Assembly: GCF_001625565.1 (NCBI RefSeq)
Contig: NZ_AUXS01000036.1
Coordinates: forward strand, 1 to 64,000
From: Pseudoalteromonas luteoviolacea NCIMB 1944
Lineage (GTDB): Bacteria > Pseudomonadota > Gammaproteobacteria > Enterobacterales > Alteromonadaceae
Length of the DNA: 64,000 bases
Direction: 5' to 3'
Shown: positions 36,310 to 44,777 of the stretch, piece by piece
How positions within the stretch are numbered: position 1 is the stretch's first letter
Layout: every line of letters starts with the position of its first letter
The notes under the pieces: generated by a model
What the model was told of the DNA's origin: nothing
The model's input: only the letters and a program-made list of their open reading frames with translations
Database searches by the model: none
Program-made: the position numbers and the translations under genes

Positions 36310-37584
36310 ATGAAGTTAACTTCCTCTCGCATAGCTGTTTCAGCCCTATTATTGAGCAGCACTTTTTTGGTATCAGCCCAAGATTCTATTTCATTTTTGG
36401 CATTTGGTGATGGTGGCTATCACCCTGATTACCCGAAAACCAAACATATTAAAAAGCCCAAAAACAAACAGCAGTTCATTGCAGCAGAGAAGGCGGATTG
36501 GCTCGAAGATAATAGACCCATTGAGGAGTTTGACCACGCGCCAATTTACGTTTATCCAGGTACTGAAATCGCGACAGAAGATACCGGTGCTGCGGCTGTA
36601 GGCTCTGCAATGGCGAAATTGTGCGAGCGTAAGCCCTGTGAGTTTGGCATACAACTGGGTGATAACATCTACCCAGATGGGGCTGACGCCAATGATGGAA
36701 AAGACGATCAAAAGCGCATGAATGATCTTATTTTAGGGCCTCTAAAGCCATTATTTAAAAATCATAAGGATCTTATTGTTTACTCTGCGCTGGGCAATCA
36801 TGATTGGAAAACATCTCGCAAAGGCGTAAAGCTTCAAACTGAGTGGATGGCAAAACAGCCTAATTTCCATATGGATGAGCGTGGCTACTATAGTTACAAA
36901 ATCGGTGAGCCTGGCAATGATGTTGAGTTTTTTGTGCTCGATACCAACATGTTGTTATCTGGACAGCACTATTACGAGATCCCACTTAAACACGACGGCA
37001 GTGAACAAGGCCTTGCTTCAGCGTTGGCAAGCGGTGTCGCAGAAGTTGAAGACATAGAGGTGCACGAGTCTCCGGTCAATGGTGAAGACCACAAGCAACT
37101 AGCATGGTTAGCTGATGGTTTAAAATCATCGAAAGCAAAGTGGAAAATAGTTTATGGGCACCATATATTGTGGTCAATTGGCGGCACTAAATATGATGAA
37201 GGACACGTGTTAAGACGGCTGATTTTACCTGAGTTATGTCAATATGCAGACGCCTATATTGCAGGACATGAACATGACCTTGAATTACTTACGGATGATT
37301 GTTCTCGTGTTTTGCCGGGGAATAACAAGCCCAAACTGCCTTTAATTATTAGCGGAGCTGCGTCTAAAATGCGCGGAACTCACTCACCGTTTGCACAGCA
37401 ACAAGAAAATCGCTACCCAGAGTATGACCTTATTTGGGCAAAAAGCTTTATTTGGGGCTTTGCGCATATTGAACTTGATAATCGCAGTGATAGCCTGAAT
37501 GTCAGTTTTTATACCACACCGAAAGATAAATCAGGCTCGTTGCAGCCAGAAGCGAGTTTTTCGTTTAAGCACCGTAGTGACTAG
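36310..37584 (+). CDS. Secreted metallophosphoesterase (purple acid phosphatase-like)
   Basis: A 424-residue calcineurin-like phosphoesterase. The signal peptide (MKLTSSRIAVSALLLSSTFL...SAQ) supports the start at 36310 over 36274. Metal-ligand motifs run in order: FGDGGY, QLGDNIYPDG, ALGNHDW, YGHHILW and AGHEHDLELL, the set of the purple acid phosphatase/tartrate-resistant phosphatase class. It should release phosphate from extracellular or periplasmic phosphoesters. Cotranscription with the upstream TonB receptor is likely, so the two may form a scavenging unit. A perfect 12-bp hairpin follows. Confidence 0.88.
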   Translation: MKLTSSRIAVSALLLSSTFLVSAQDSISFLAFGDGGYHPDYPKTKHIKKPKNKQQFIAAEKADWLEDNRPIEEFDHAPIYVYPGTEIATEDTGAAAVGSAMAKLCERKPCEFGIQLGDNIYPDGADANDGKDDQKRMNDLILGPLKPLFKNHKDLIVYSALGNHDWKTSRKGVKLQTEWMAKQPNFHMDERGYYSYKIGEPGNDVEFFVLDTNMLLSGQHYYEIPLKHDGSEQGLASALASGVAEVEDIEVHESPVNGEDHKQLAWLADGLKSSKAKWKIVYGHHILWSIGGTKYDEGHVLRRLILPELCQYADAYIAGHEHDLELLTDDCSRVLPGNNKPKLPLIISGAASKMRGTHSPFAQQQENRYPEYDLIWAKSFIWGFAHIELDNRSDSLNVSFYTTPKDKSGSLQPEASFSFKHRSD

Positions 37585-37594
37585 CAGTTTTACG

Positions 37595-37642
37595 TGGACA
37601 ATAAAGTCAATAACCATAACATTCAACTTTCTTTATTGTCCA
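37595..37642. terminator. Perfect 12-bp hairpin after the phosphatase gene
   Basis: TGGACAATAAAG (37595-37606) and CTTTATTGTCCA (37631-37642) are perfectly complementary with a 24-nt loop, 10 bp after the stop. There is no T-run, so it may be a processing or stability element rather than a simple terminator. Confidence 0.6.
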
Positions 37643-38051
37643 TTCGGTTTGGTGTTTTATTCCTTAGTTTTTATGCTTGATAAAGGTTATAACCATTAAT
37701 GGAATATTTAGATTATGTAGGTTCATTTGAGGTCTAGACGAGTGTTGGAGAAGGTATTTTTATAATTGAATTCGCTGGATGTCTCTAACTTCAACTCTGT
37801 TGAATACACAGTGTGATTAACATGAGCGTCTGATCTTTAGTAATTTTTGAGCTAAAAAGCTCGATTGGTTATCGATTCAATTAAGGATTAAGTATTTCCG
37901 TTGTTCATTGATTTATCTAGGTCTAATTAGCAAGAAGAAATTTAGTTTAAATTGCATGAATAGTATTGGTATACATCATTTGGGTACAAGTTAGAATGTA
38001 ATTATTATGTAAACTACGCCGCGTGACAACAACTCGTATAGGAATAAGGAA
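37643..38051. other. AT-rich intergenic region
   Basis: About 400 bp with no supported gene, repeat or RNA motif. It must hold the promoter of the tectonin-like gene; a GGAATAAGGAA ribosome-binding region directly precedes that gene. Confidence 0.5.
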
Positions 38052-38915
38052 ATGAGATTAACAAGTTTAACTTTGGCTGTTATTGCGACTTTAGGCGTGA
38101 CTTTGTCAAATAGCGCGAATGCGGAAGGGTTTATCAATTCACCGGTACGTGTCGCAATTGACCGATTAGGTGTACCATGGGTACAAAAAGATGACTCATT
38201 TGGTTTGTGGAGAGAGAAAGAGCTTCCTCATGGACAAAAAGCGATTGCGGCTTCAGGTGGGTACTTTCACTATCATTTTGGTACATCGCCCGATGATAAA
38301 GGTTATGCGTTTTATGAAGGGGCAACATTTGCAATTTCAGAAAATGGCAACGCCTTCAGGTATCAGAACTATGATTGGCAGTCAGTGACTGGTTGCTGGG
38401 GGGCAACAGACGTCAGTTCGTTCACCGTTGACCATGTATATTGTGTAAATGGTGATGGAAGCCTTAAAAAGTTTAACGACAAGAGCGGCAGCTTTGAAGG
38501 CTATTTCCGTATTGATAATGAAGTGATCACCAAAATTGACGTTGCACTAGGTGGTGTGATTTGGGCAATCACAGAAAGTGACAAGCTGTTTAAATACGAT
38601 GGAGTTAAATGGACACAGCAAAAAGTGGCTTGTGGCAATTTGTGCTCTTTGGTAGACATTGCTGTTGGTGGTGGCCAAGTTTACGTTGTTGCCAGTGTTT
38701 ATGGAAGCAATGATGGCCCTCAAAGTGTGTATACCTTGAACAATGGTGAGCTTGCAAAATTCGGCTCTTTCTACAATATCGACGTCGATAGAGAAGGGGT
38801 AATTTGGGCAATTTCAAACTATACACGCACGCTGTTTTATAAGCGCCCTGGCATGACACAGTTTGTTGAAGATCCACAAATGAGTTTTAAAGTATCTAAC
38901 AATATTGGTAGTTAA
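38052..38915 (+). CDS. Secreted tectonin-like beta-propeller protein
   Basis: A 287-residue exported protein: signal peptide 1-24 (ends NSANA), then repeated units of about 35-40 residues with the tectonin/TECPR pattern 'hhVD..G.hWAI...g.LFKYDG..W' (for example DVALGGVIWAITESDKLFKY, DIAVGGGQVYVVASVYGSND and NIDVDREGVIWAISNYTRTL). Tectonins bind lipopolysaccharide or glycans. The protein lacks catalytic motifs, so a lectin-type surface or extracellular role is likely. Ends at a strong terminator. Confidence 0.75.
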   Translation: MRLTSLTLAVIATLGVTLSNSANAEGFINSPVRVAIDRLGVPWVQKDDSFGLWREKELPHGQKAIAASGGYFHYHFGTSPDDKGYAFYEGATFAISENGNAFRYQNYDWQSVTGCWGATDVSSFTVDHVYCVNGDGSLKKFNDKSGSFEGYFRIDNEVITKIDVALGGVIWAITESDKLFKYDGVKWTQQKVACGNLCSLVDIAVGGGQVYVVASVYGSNDGPQSVYTLNNGELAKFGSFYNIDVDREGVIWAISNYTRTLFYKRPGMTQFVEDPQMSFKVSNNIGS

Positions 38916-38936
38916 TTGCTCCATATATAGCTCAAC

Positions 38937-38967
38937 AAAAAGGTGACCTAAGTACAGTCACCTTTTT
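38937..38967 (+). terminator. Strong rho-independent terminator
   Basis: Perfect 11-bp stem AAAAAGGTGAC (38937-38947) / GTCACCTTTTT (38957-38967); symmetrical A and T tracts make it bidirectional. Confidence 0.93.
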
Positions 38968-39128
38968 AATTTAGGGCGCTATCAAGCCCAGATGAGCCAA
39001 TTGAGACTGTCACCAAAAAAAGCAGTTGGTGTTTGTTCATATCAGCTTCACCTCCCTAATATATCGTTAGTCGACTTTCAAACGCTTTTATTATGTAAAA
39101 ATCAAATACAATATACAGGGTGTAACAC

Positions 39129-39593
39129 ATGACCAGAGCTTGGCATAAAGCCATACTTTTTACAGGCGCGTCACTAATTTTTTCGGGCAATGCCCAAACT
39201 CTCAATCTATCAACTGAAAATAAGGCGTCGCAGCAAATAGTGAGCAGTGAGCAAACATTTAGCTATGAATTTAAATTGGAAATAGGTGATTGGGTATCCT
39301 ATGGCGTAACAGCTACGCTGGTTGAAGGCGAACCGGGCGAAGTATTCTATTACGATGCTTATAGTCAACCAGCTTATAAAATCGTGCTCATAGGCAATAT
39401 TGAAAGGTCTGAAAAGTTGGGAGCAGTTGGAACCGTTAAACATTCAATCCAAAAATATGCCAACGGGCAATGGACAGAATTACTTGCTCCTGAAATGACC
39501 TATCGCGATAAAAAACGAGGCTCTTTAAAAGTGTATAATGACGATATGACACGAATCTCACTATCAGGTGTCGTTGATATAGAAGAAGTGTAA
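39129..39593 (+). CDS. Hypothetical secreted protein
   Basis: A 154-residue protein with a likely signal peptide (cleavage near SGNAQ, residue 24) and a beta-rich mature part (SYEFKLEIGDWVSYGVTATL, SYGVTATLVEG, EVFYYDAYSQPAYKIVLIG). No cysteines and no known motif. I do not recognise the family. Stands alone between the tectonin-like gene and a glycosyltransferase gene. Confidence 0.6.
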   Translation: MTRAWHKAILFTGASLIFSGNAQTLNLSTENKASQQIVSSEQTFSYEFKLEIGDWVSYGVTATLVEGEPGEVFYYDAYSQPAYKIVLIGNIERSEKLGAVGTVKHSIQKYANGQWTELLAPEMTYRDKKRGSLKVYNDDMTRISLSGVVDIEEV

Positions 39594-39950
39594 TTTTCGA
39601 CACAACTATTGGTAATCTGCACCACGGAGAGTAGACGTTAGTATTATTGAAGCCTGCCATGCTAGCTCTCCTTTCATGCCTTTTATACGTGTTACAATGT
39701 TTACTATTCATAACAATATTATAGAGTTCCTTTGCATTCTTATACGATATGTAATGTGAGTATTTGTTATCTTCCTTTTCTTGACTAGGTTTAGGTCATT
39801 GACCTGCGTTTTTGGCTTTTATGAAAAATTTATGCTGCGTTGTAACCAAGTGTTTTAAAAGATAAAATAAACACTGACTTGAACTGTGTCTTGCAGAGCT
39901 AATGAGCTCTTCAGGATATAACGCTATGTAAGTACTTGGATACCAGATTA
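39594..39950. other. Intergenic region
   Basis: About 357 bp of AT-rich sequence without a convincing gene, repeat or RNA structure. Confidence 0.45.
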
Positions 39951-40790
39951 ATGAAAAAAGCAATTTTTACGCTCGCCATTGGTGACAATCCAATGTATCA
40001 GGCTGCCTTAAAGAGTTTTGAGATTTATGCTGATAAAGTTGGCGCGGATTTGATCGTGTCCGATAAACTGCATTACAAAATAGATATTGTTAACCCTAAA
40101 TATCATGCATCACCAGCTTGGACAGAGAAGTTACGAATTGGGGAACTACTTGAGAAATACGACAGAGTTCTATATGTTGATTCGGATGTCCTTATAACTC
40201 CACATTCAAGGGATGTTTTTGAGCTGTATCCTGAATTAGATACAACTTATTGGTTTGATGAAGGAGGAAAACAGGAGCGAAGAACTGACGCCGATATGAT
40301 CCAGTCGTTTCTAGGTCAAGTTCAGTGGCCCAGAATTGAAGAAAGGCCAGTCTATTACAATGCGGGGATAATACTAACTTCGAAAAGTGCAGATTTGTTT
40401 AAATTAACTAAATTGGAAGACCTACAACTAATCTGCAATGACATTACCCATTATGACCAGAGTTACTTTAATTACACACTCCACAAACATTGTTTAAAGC
40501 ATGCGACTCTTGACAAAGCATTTAATCGAATGGATATGTTTGGCAAAGAAAACTATCTAGAAGCCGATTTTATTCATTATGCTGGTAAAGGGTATGCTAA
40601 AACCAGTAGACGTCGCGATGTGCAGTTTTTAAAGGATTTCGCGGAGATTTATAAAGATATTATACCAAGCAACGAAATCAACGAGCTAAAAGACAATGCT
40701 TGGCAAGCCTATCTAAAGGTAATTTACAAAAAATATCCACTGCCTAATTTTTTAATCAAGCTGTTTAGTGAACGTTTTGTGCCGAGATAA
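39951..40790 (+). CDS. Glycosyltransferase, GT8-like
   Basis: A 279-residue GT-A-fold glycosyltransferase. Start MKKAIFTLAIGDNPMY; metal-binding DxD in VLYVDSDVLI; acceptor-region motif VYYNAGIILTS; and a C-terminal DFIHYAGKGYAK resembling the GT8 'HxxG.gKPW' segment. It transfers a sugar from a nucleotide donor, probably cytoplasmic, to a surface glycan. The in-frame TTG at 39936 is a less likely start. No other glycan genes are next to it. A strong terminator follows. Confidence 0.8.
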   Translation: MKKAIFTLAIGDNPMYQAALKSFEIYADKVGADLIVSDKLHYKIDIVNPKYHASPAWTEKLRIGELLEKYDRVLYVDSDVLITPHSRDVFELYPELDTTYWFDEGGKQERRTDADMIQSFLGQVQWPRIEERPVYYNAGIILTSKSADLFKLTKLEDLQLICNDITHYDQSYFNYTLHKHCLKHATLDKAFNRMDMFGKENYLEADFIHYAGKGYAKTSRRRDVQFLKDFAEIYKDIIPSNEINELKDNAWQAYLKVIYKKYPLPNFLIKLFSERFVPR

Positions 40791-40813
40791 TCCGCTTAAT
40801 TACTGAAAGTCAT

Positions 40814-40871
40814 AGGTGAGAAAGCACTGTAATTCCATCGCTGTTTTGTTATGCTTTGCCTCACCTTTTTT
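40814..40871 (+). terminator. Terminator after the glycosyltransferase gene
   Basis: AGGTGAG (40814-40820) plus AAAGCA pair with TGCTTT and CTCACCT (40860-40866), with a 2-nt bulge, followed by TTTTTT. Confidence 0.9.
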
Positions 40872-41583
40872 AGTACTTCAACAAATTCAGATTGAATTCC
40901 ACTTTAGTCACTGAATAAGACGCCAGTCTATAAAAATTTAATTAACCCTACTTATGAATATTAAAATTATAAGCAACAGGTAAGTTAAATAAAGGTTGAG
41001 TTTTTATACCTGTTTTAGGTTTACTATTGTTTGCTGAAATGTGGCTATACCTGTAACAGAGGGTAGTTTAACATTTTTCTATGGGCAGCTTATAGCCCCA
41101 CAATGTGAGTTCTTTTCTTCCCACTACTTTTAGCCCTTCAAATAACAATCGCAACGAAAATTTAGATTGCCACAGCAAAGAGCTTTTTGTTATGTATATT
41201 TAGGATAAATAAATGATGTGATATTTTTATATTTATAAAGGCGACTTAAGTAAAGGTGGCAAAACTACAAAATGATTTGGTAAGAAACCTTGGTGCTTCT
41301 GGTTTGGTTAGGTTTGCTTTGGGCTTTTAAGGTTTTATTACTCAGTTTTTGTTATGAAAATAATTATATGAAATTAAAATATTCATTAAGTTTCTTTTTT
41401 TAAAGGTATGTGTCATTTTATTAATTAAATAATAGCTTAAAAGCCTTTGTTTTTTAATTGCTTGAGGCTTTTTGTGATTAGAATAGGGGGAAAGCCCTAT
41501 ATGATTGCGTTATCAACTTATATATCTTTCCTTGCGCATTAAAAAAGAAAATACATGACCAATAAAATTCAAGGAAAAAGTGT
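40872..41583. other. Long AT-rich intergenic region before the dockerin gene
   Basis: About 710 bp with no full gene. It includes a 25-codon open frame at 41256-41330 (V/M-AKLQNDLVRNLGASGLVRFA...) without a clear ribosome-binding site, which resembles the start of a flippase-like protein and may be a remnant. A terminator-like hairpin is at 41439-41473. The dockerin gene promoter must lie in the last part; AAGGA at 41573-41577 is its ribosome-binding site. Confidence 0.45.
41439..41473 (+). terminator. Terminator-like hairpin in a gene-free region
   Basis: AAAAGCCT (41439-41446) / AGGCTTTT (41465-41472) with an 18-nt T-rich loop and a trailing T-run. The glycosyltransferase transcript already ends at 40871, so this would close a separate, unidentified transcript. 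Confidence 0.5.
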
Positions 41584-43686
41584 ATGCAATCTAAACTCAA
41601 TAACCAGAGTAAGAAAAAAGTATTCTCGCCAGTTAAGTCTGCCTGTAGCCTTGCATTGATGAGTATTTTAGCCACGCCGTTAGTAAGTCATGCGTCAACG
41701 CCTACAAAAATTGGCACTGAACGCCTTGTGAGTGCTGCGCCAATGGTAGGTGATGTTGCGGAAACGACCTCTGTTGTAGAGCTAAACGATGGCAAGTATG
41801 TTGCTACTTGGCATGTTAAAAACAGTGGGGATGGCAGAACATCAATTCGAGGCCAAATTTTTTCGCAAGGGGATGAACCTATCGGCAATGCTTTTTCAAT
41901 TGCAAGCATAAATTCAACAGCCACAAACGTACGTACTATGCGCAATAATGTGTCCCCATTGAATGACGGTGGTTTTTTGGTTTCATGGGAAGATACTGAT
42001 GCAATAGACTCGTCTAAAAGCGCCATTCAAGCCGCGCGGTTTGCAGCAGACGGATCAAAGGTAAGTACATTTACTATCGCAGCATCCGTTTCTCGATACA
42101 ATAAATCTTCACATGCTGTACTAAAAAACGGTAATACAGCGGTGATTTGGCAAAACGAAAATGTAGGAAATGACTCAGAAATTTTCGTTAAAATCTTCGA
42201 CCAAGATTTGAATGTTGTTAAAAATACATTTAGTGCGACTTCAAGCGAAGCCGGAGAGCAAAAGTATGGTGCGATTTCAGCACTTGAGAATGGCGGTTTT
42301 GTACTAACTTGGCAGGGACAAGGTGACGATGTCTACAGCCGTGTTTTTAATTCAAACTATCAATACAGTGGGAGCGCAGTTAAAGTCAACACGACAACTG
42401 GTGGTGCTCAAGGGTTTGCAGATGTTACTGGGTTGAAAGACGGTGGGTATGTTGTTGTATGGGAAACCCAATCTAATGAACATATTCTTGGTTCAGACAG
42501 ATATATCTACACACAAAGATTTAATGCCAACGGCTCTAAAAATGGAGTAGAAACCAAAGCCAACACCTATTCAGGCACGCACATGCACCCAGTTATTAAA
42601 GGAAATAAGACTGGGGGCTATCTGGTGTCTTGGGCGAGTAGAGATCAAGATGGGGGCTTGTGGGGCGTGTATGCAAGGGAATATCAGCCAGATGGCACCG
42701 CAGATGGCAGTCCTTTTCGTGTAAATACCTACACACAAGGCAGCCAGATGTACCCTAATACAGCCTTAATAGGTAACGGCGAGTTTGTAGTAACTTGGTC
42801 TGATCTTGACCGAGAAAGCGTTCACGTTCAGAAATTTACCTTTAATGAAGCGCCGACATATGCACTGAGTGCTACGCTTCCATCTATCGCAGTGTTTGAA
42901 GGAGACACTATTGAGTTGCCTTTAACGGCTAAGGGCGCAGGTATTTACGGTATAGATACAGTGATGACAGTCAACGATCCTTTGGTTGCTAGCTTTAACG
43001 GTGGTAGTTACGGAGAGTTTTTACCAACTGCGGAGCGTTTGTCTATTCCGCTAGGTATTGCTGACAATCAGTGGGATGGTGCATTATCACTGAAAGCTCC
43101 GTACCAAGCTAAAACTGGCGAAGGCTTGTATGGTACTGCAACGCTGCTTGCTCATAAACCGGGCACTGTGAACATTGATCTACAGTCACAATTTACTGGA
43201 GATGATGGTAACTATGTTTATCAGGGTCAGGTAAATTACTCGATTACTGTACTAGAGTCAGTTGTTTTGTCGGGTAATGTCGCAGACTTGGGGATCACAG
43301 GAGACTACTCTCAAGTTACTATTTTCATAAACGGTGAAGCCGTACAGGTAAATCCTGATGGCAGCTTTTCACTCAAAGTTGGCCTTGGCAATGTGACTAT
43401 TGCAGTGAATGCACCAGGATTCCTGTCAGCCGAAAAACAAATCACGCTAGCGCCTAATCAAGCTGATATGAATTTTGGAGATATTGCTTTGGTTGCTGGT
43501 GATAGCAATGGCGATAACAGTATTGATATCGGCGACTTAACCCAATTATTGGGAGCGTATCGAACAGTCAGTACCGATCCGTCATTTACACCGGCAGCGG
43601 ATTTTAATCGTGATAATAAAATTAACTTACAAGATTTAACGTTACTAGGTAAAAACTTTGGCAAACAAGGCCCGCAAGCTTTGTAA
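41584..43686 (+). CDS. Secreted seven-repeat protein with cohesin-like domain and C-terminal dockerin
   Basis: A 700-residue exported protein. Signal peptide ends near 38 (VSHA). Seven repeats of about 55 residues each carry a 'DGGYhVsW' strand, starting near 68, 128, 182, 236, 286, 343 and 398, which fits a seven-bladed beta-propeller. Residues 423-558 look like a cohesin/CBM3-type beta-sandwich (FEGDTIELPLTAKGAGIYGI ... GEGLYGTATLLAHKPGTV). Residues 560-636 resemble a carboxypeptidase-regulatory-like fold. The C-terminus is a type I dockerin with two calcium loops, DSNGDNSIDIGD (640-651) and DFNRDNKINLQD (673-684). A cohesin gene follows directly. Confidence 0.8.
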   Translation: MQSKLNNQSKKKVFSPVKSACSLALMSILATPLVSHASTPTKIGTERLVSAAPMVGDVAETTSVVELNDGKYVATWHVKNSGDGRTSIRGQIFSQGDEPIGNAFSIASINSTATNVRTMRNNVSPLNDGGFLVSWEDTDAIDSSKSAIQAARFAADGSKVSTFTIAASVSRYNKSSHAVLKNGNTAVIWQNENVGNDSEIFVKIFDQDLNVVKNTFSATSSEAGEQKYGAISALENGGFVLTWQGQGDDVYSRVFNSNYQYSGSAVKVNTTTGGAQGFADVTGLKDGGYVVVWETQSNEHILGSDRYIYTQRFNANGSKNGVETKANTYSGTHMHPVIKGNKTGGYLVSWASRDQDGGLWGVYAREYQPDGTADGSPFRVNTYTQGSQMYPNTALIGNGEFVVTWSDLDRESVHVQKFTFNEAPTYALSATLPSIAVFEGDTIELPLTAKGAGIYGIDTVMTVNDPLVASFNGGSYGEFLPTAERLSIPLGIADNQWDGALSLKAPYQAKTGEGLYGTATLLAHKPGTVNIDLQSQFTGDDGNYVYQGQVNYSITVLESVVLSGNVADLGITGDYSQVTIFINGEAVQVNPDGSFSLKVGLGNVTIAVNAPGFLSAEKQITLAPNQADMNFGDIALVAGDSNGDNSIDIGDLTQLLGAYRTVSTDPSFTPAADFNRDNKINLQDLTLLGKNFGKQGPQAL

Positions 43687-43719
43687 GCTAAGGTTTGTGA
43701 ACTAATTTTTATATAAGCG

Positions 43720-43740
43720 AAGGCCACGAGATGTGGCCTT
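43720..43740 (+). terminator. Intercistronic hairpin between dockerin and cohesin genes
   Basis: Perfect 8-bp stem AAGGCCAC (43720-43727) / GTGGCCTT (43733-43740) with loop GAGAT and a short TTT. It could be a leaky terminator or stabilising element that sets the ratio of the two products. Confidence 0.75.
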
Positions 43741-43779
43741 TACAAAATTACGAAGAACGAATACGAAAGAGATCTAAAA

Positions 43780-44418
43780 ATGAAGCAGCTAACAATGATT
43801 TTTTTACTCCTGAATAGCTTGATGGTGGCCGCCTCACAAGGGAAAGCGTATCTGTATAGCCCTGAGTTAGATATAAGAGCGGGAAGCGAGTTTTATGTCG
43901 ATATCATGTTGAAAGACGCTCCTGAGGTGTATGGGTCACAAATCGCGTTACAGTTTGATACAAAGCAAGTCACGGTATTGGACAAGAACGAAAAAGAAGC
44001 GGCGGTTCAGATCGAGCACGGAGATTTTTTTGATAGTGCAAGGCTATATACATTAAAAAATGCTGTGGACTTAAAGACTGGCACCATAGACTACATTGTA
44101 AGCCAAGTAGCGCCCGCAAAGAGTGTCGCGGGTGATGGGCGAGTTGCTAGAGTATTTTTTAAAGCGAATGAAGCGACTTCGACAACGAATATAGAGTTAA
44201 AACAGGCAGACTTTGGAACAAAGCAGGGGGAAAAGTATACTTTTGAAATTGGCGAATCTCTGCAATTTAACTTTGATAATACCTTTGCAGACGCACCACA
44301 AGCACCTGCAGATCACTCAATTCTTCTACCTATTACTATTGTTGCTGGTTTTGTGCTTCTTTTTGCTATCGTACTTTTCCTTAAATCCAAAAAAGGTAAT
44401 ACGATGGCCAATGCATAG
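43780..44418 (+). CDS. Membrane-anchored cohesin-domain protein
   Basis: A 212-residue protein: signal peptide 1-22, one cohesin domain (about 23-166), a short linker and a C-terminal membrane helix (about 183-203, ILLPITIVAGFVLLFAIVLF) followed by a basic tail KSKKG. Cohesin signatures are the opening 'v..G.ef.vdI.l.daP.VyG.qi.LqFD' (AGSEFYVDIMLKDAPEVYGS) and the closing GDGRVARVFFKANEA. Known: cohesins bind dockerins through calcium-dependent contacts. It sits 93 bp behind a dockerin gene. The anchor would hold the cohesin on the periplasmic face of the inner membrane, unless the C-terminus is a surface-sorting signal. Confidence 0.8.
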   Translation: MKQLTMIFLLLNSLMVAASQGKAYLYSPELDIRAGSEFYVDIMLKDAPEVYGSQIALQFDTKQVTVLDKNEKEAAVQIEHGDFFDSARLYTLKNAVDLKTGTIDYIVSQVAPAKSVAGDGRVARVFFKANEATSTTNIELKQADFGTKQGEKYTFEIGESLQFNFDNTFADAPQAPADHSILLPITIVAGFVLLFAIVLFLKSKKGNTMANA

Positions 44419-44777
44419 GAGCAAATTTCTCTGTGATCCAGTGTATTTTTGAGAGCTTCTTAAGTGTTGCATTGTAGGGCTATTAAAAGCTAGTGAGGGG
44501 ATTGCTCTATTTAGGCTCCTTCACAGCTGGCTTTGCAAAACACACTTTGTGATAGCAAAGAATTCAGCTTAGGTGATTCTGCTATTCGCAATCAGCTGCA
44601 ATTTTTAGGTATACGCCGAGTGGCTCTTAAACGTCTGCTAATGGTGCGAAAAGCCAGATTGATGTCAATATTAAATTAACTAAGAGTATGGAGAGTAGGG
44701 GGTTAAAAGAGAATACGTTGCAAGAAATTAAAGTAGTGCAGCAAAGAGATAAGATTACTGCACTGATACTAAACAGA
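44419..44777. other. Intergenic region between convergent units
   Basis: About 360 bp, no supported gene and no clear terminator for either the cohesin gene or the minus-strand cyo cluster. Confidence 0.45.

Noticed and set aside
40791..41583. c-di-GMP or other riboswitch before the dockerin gene
   Set aside because: I looked for the GEMM-type conserved segments and found none.
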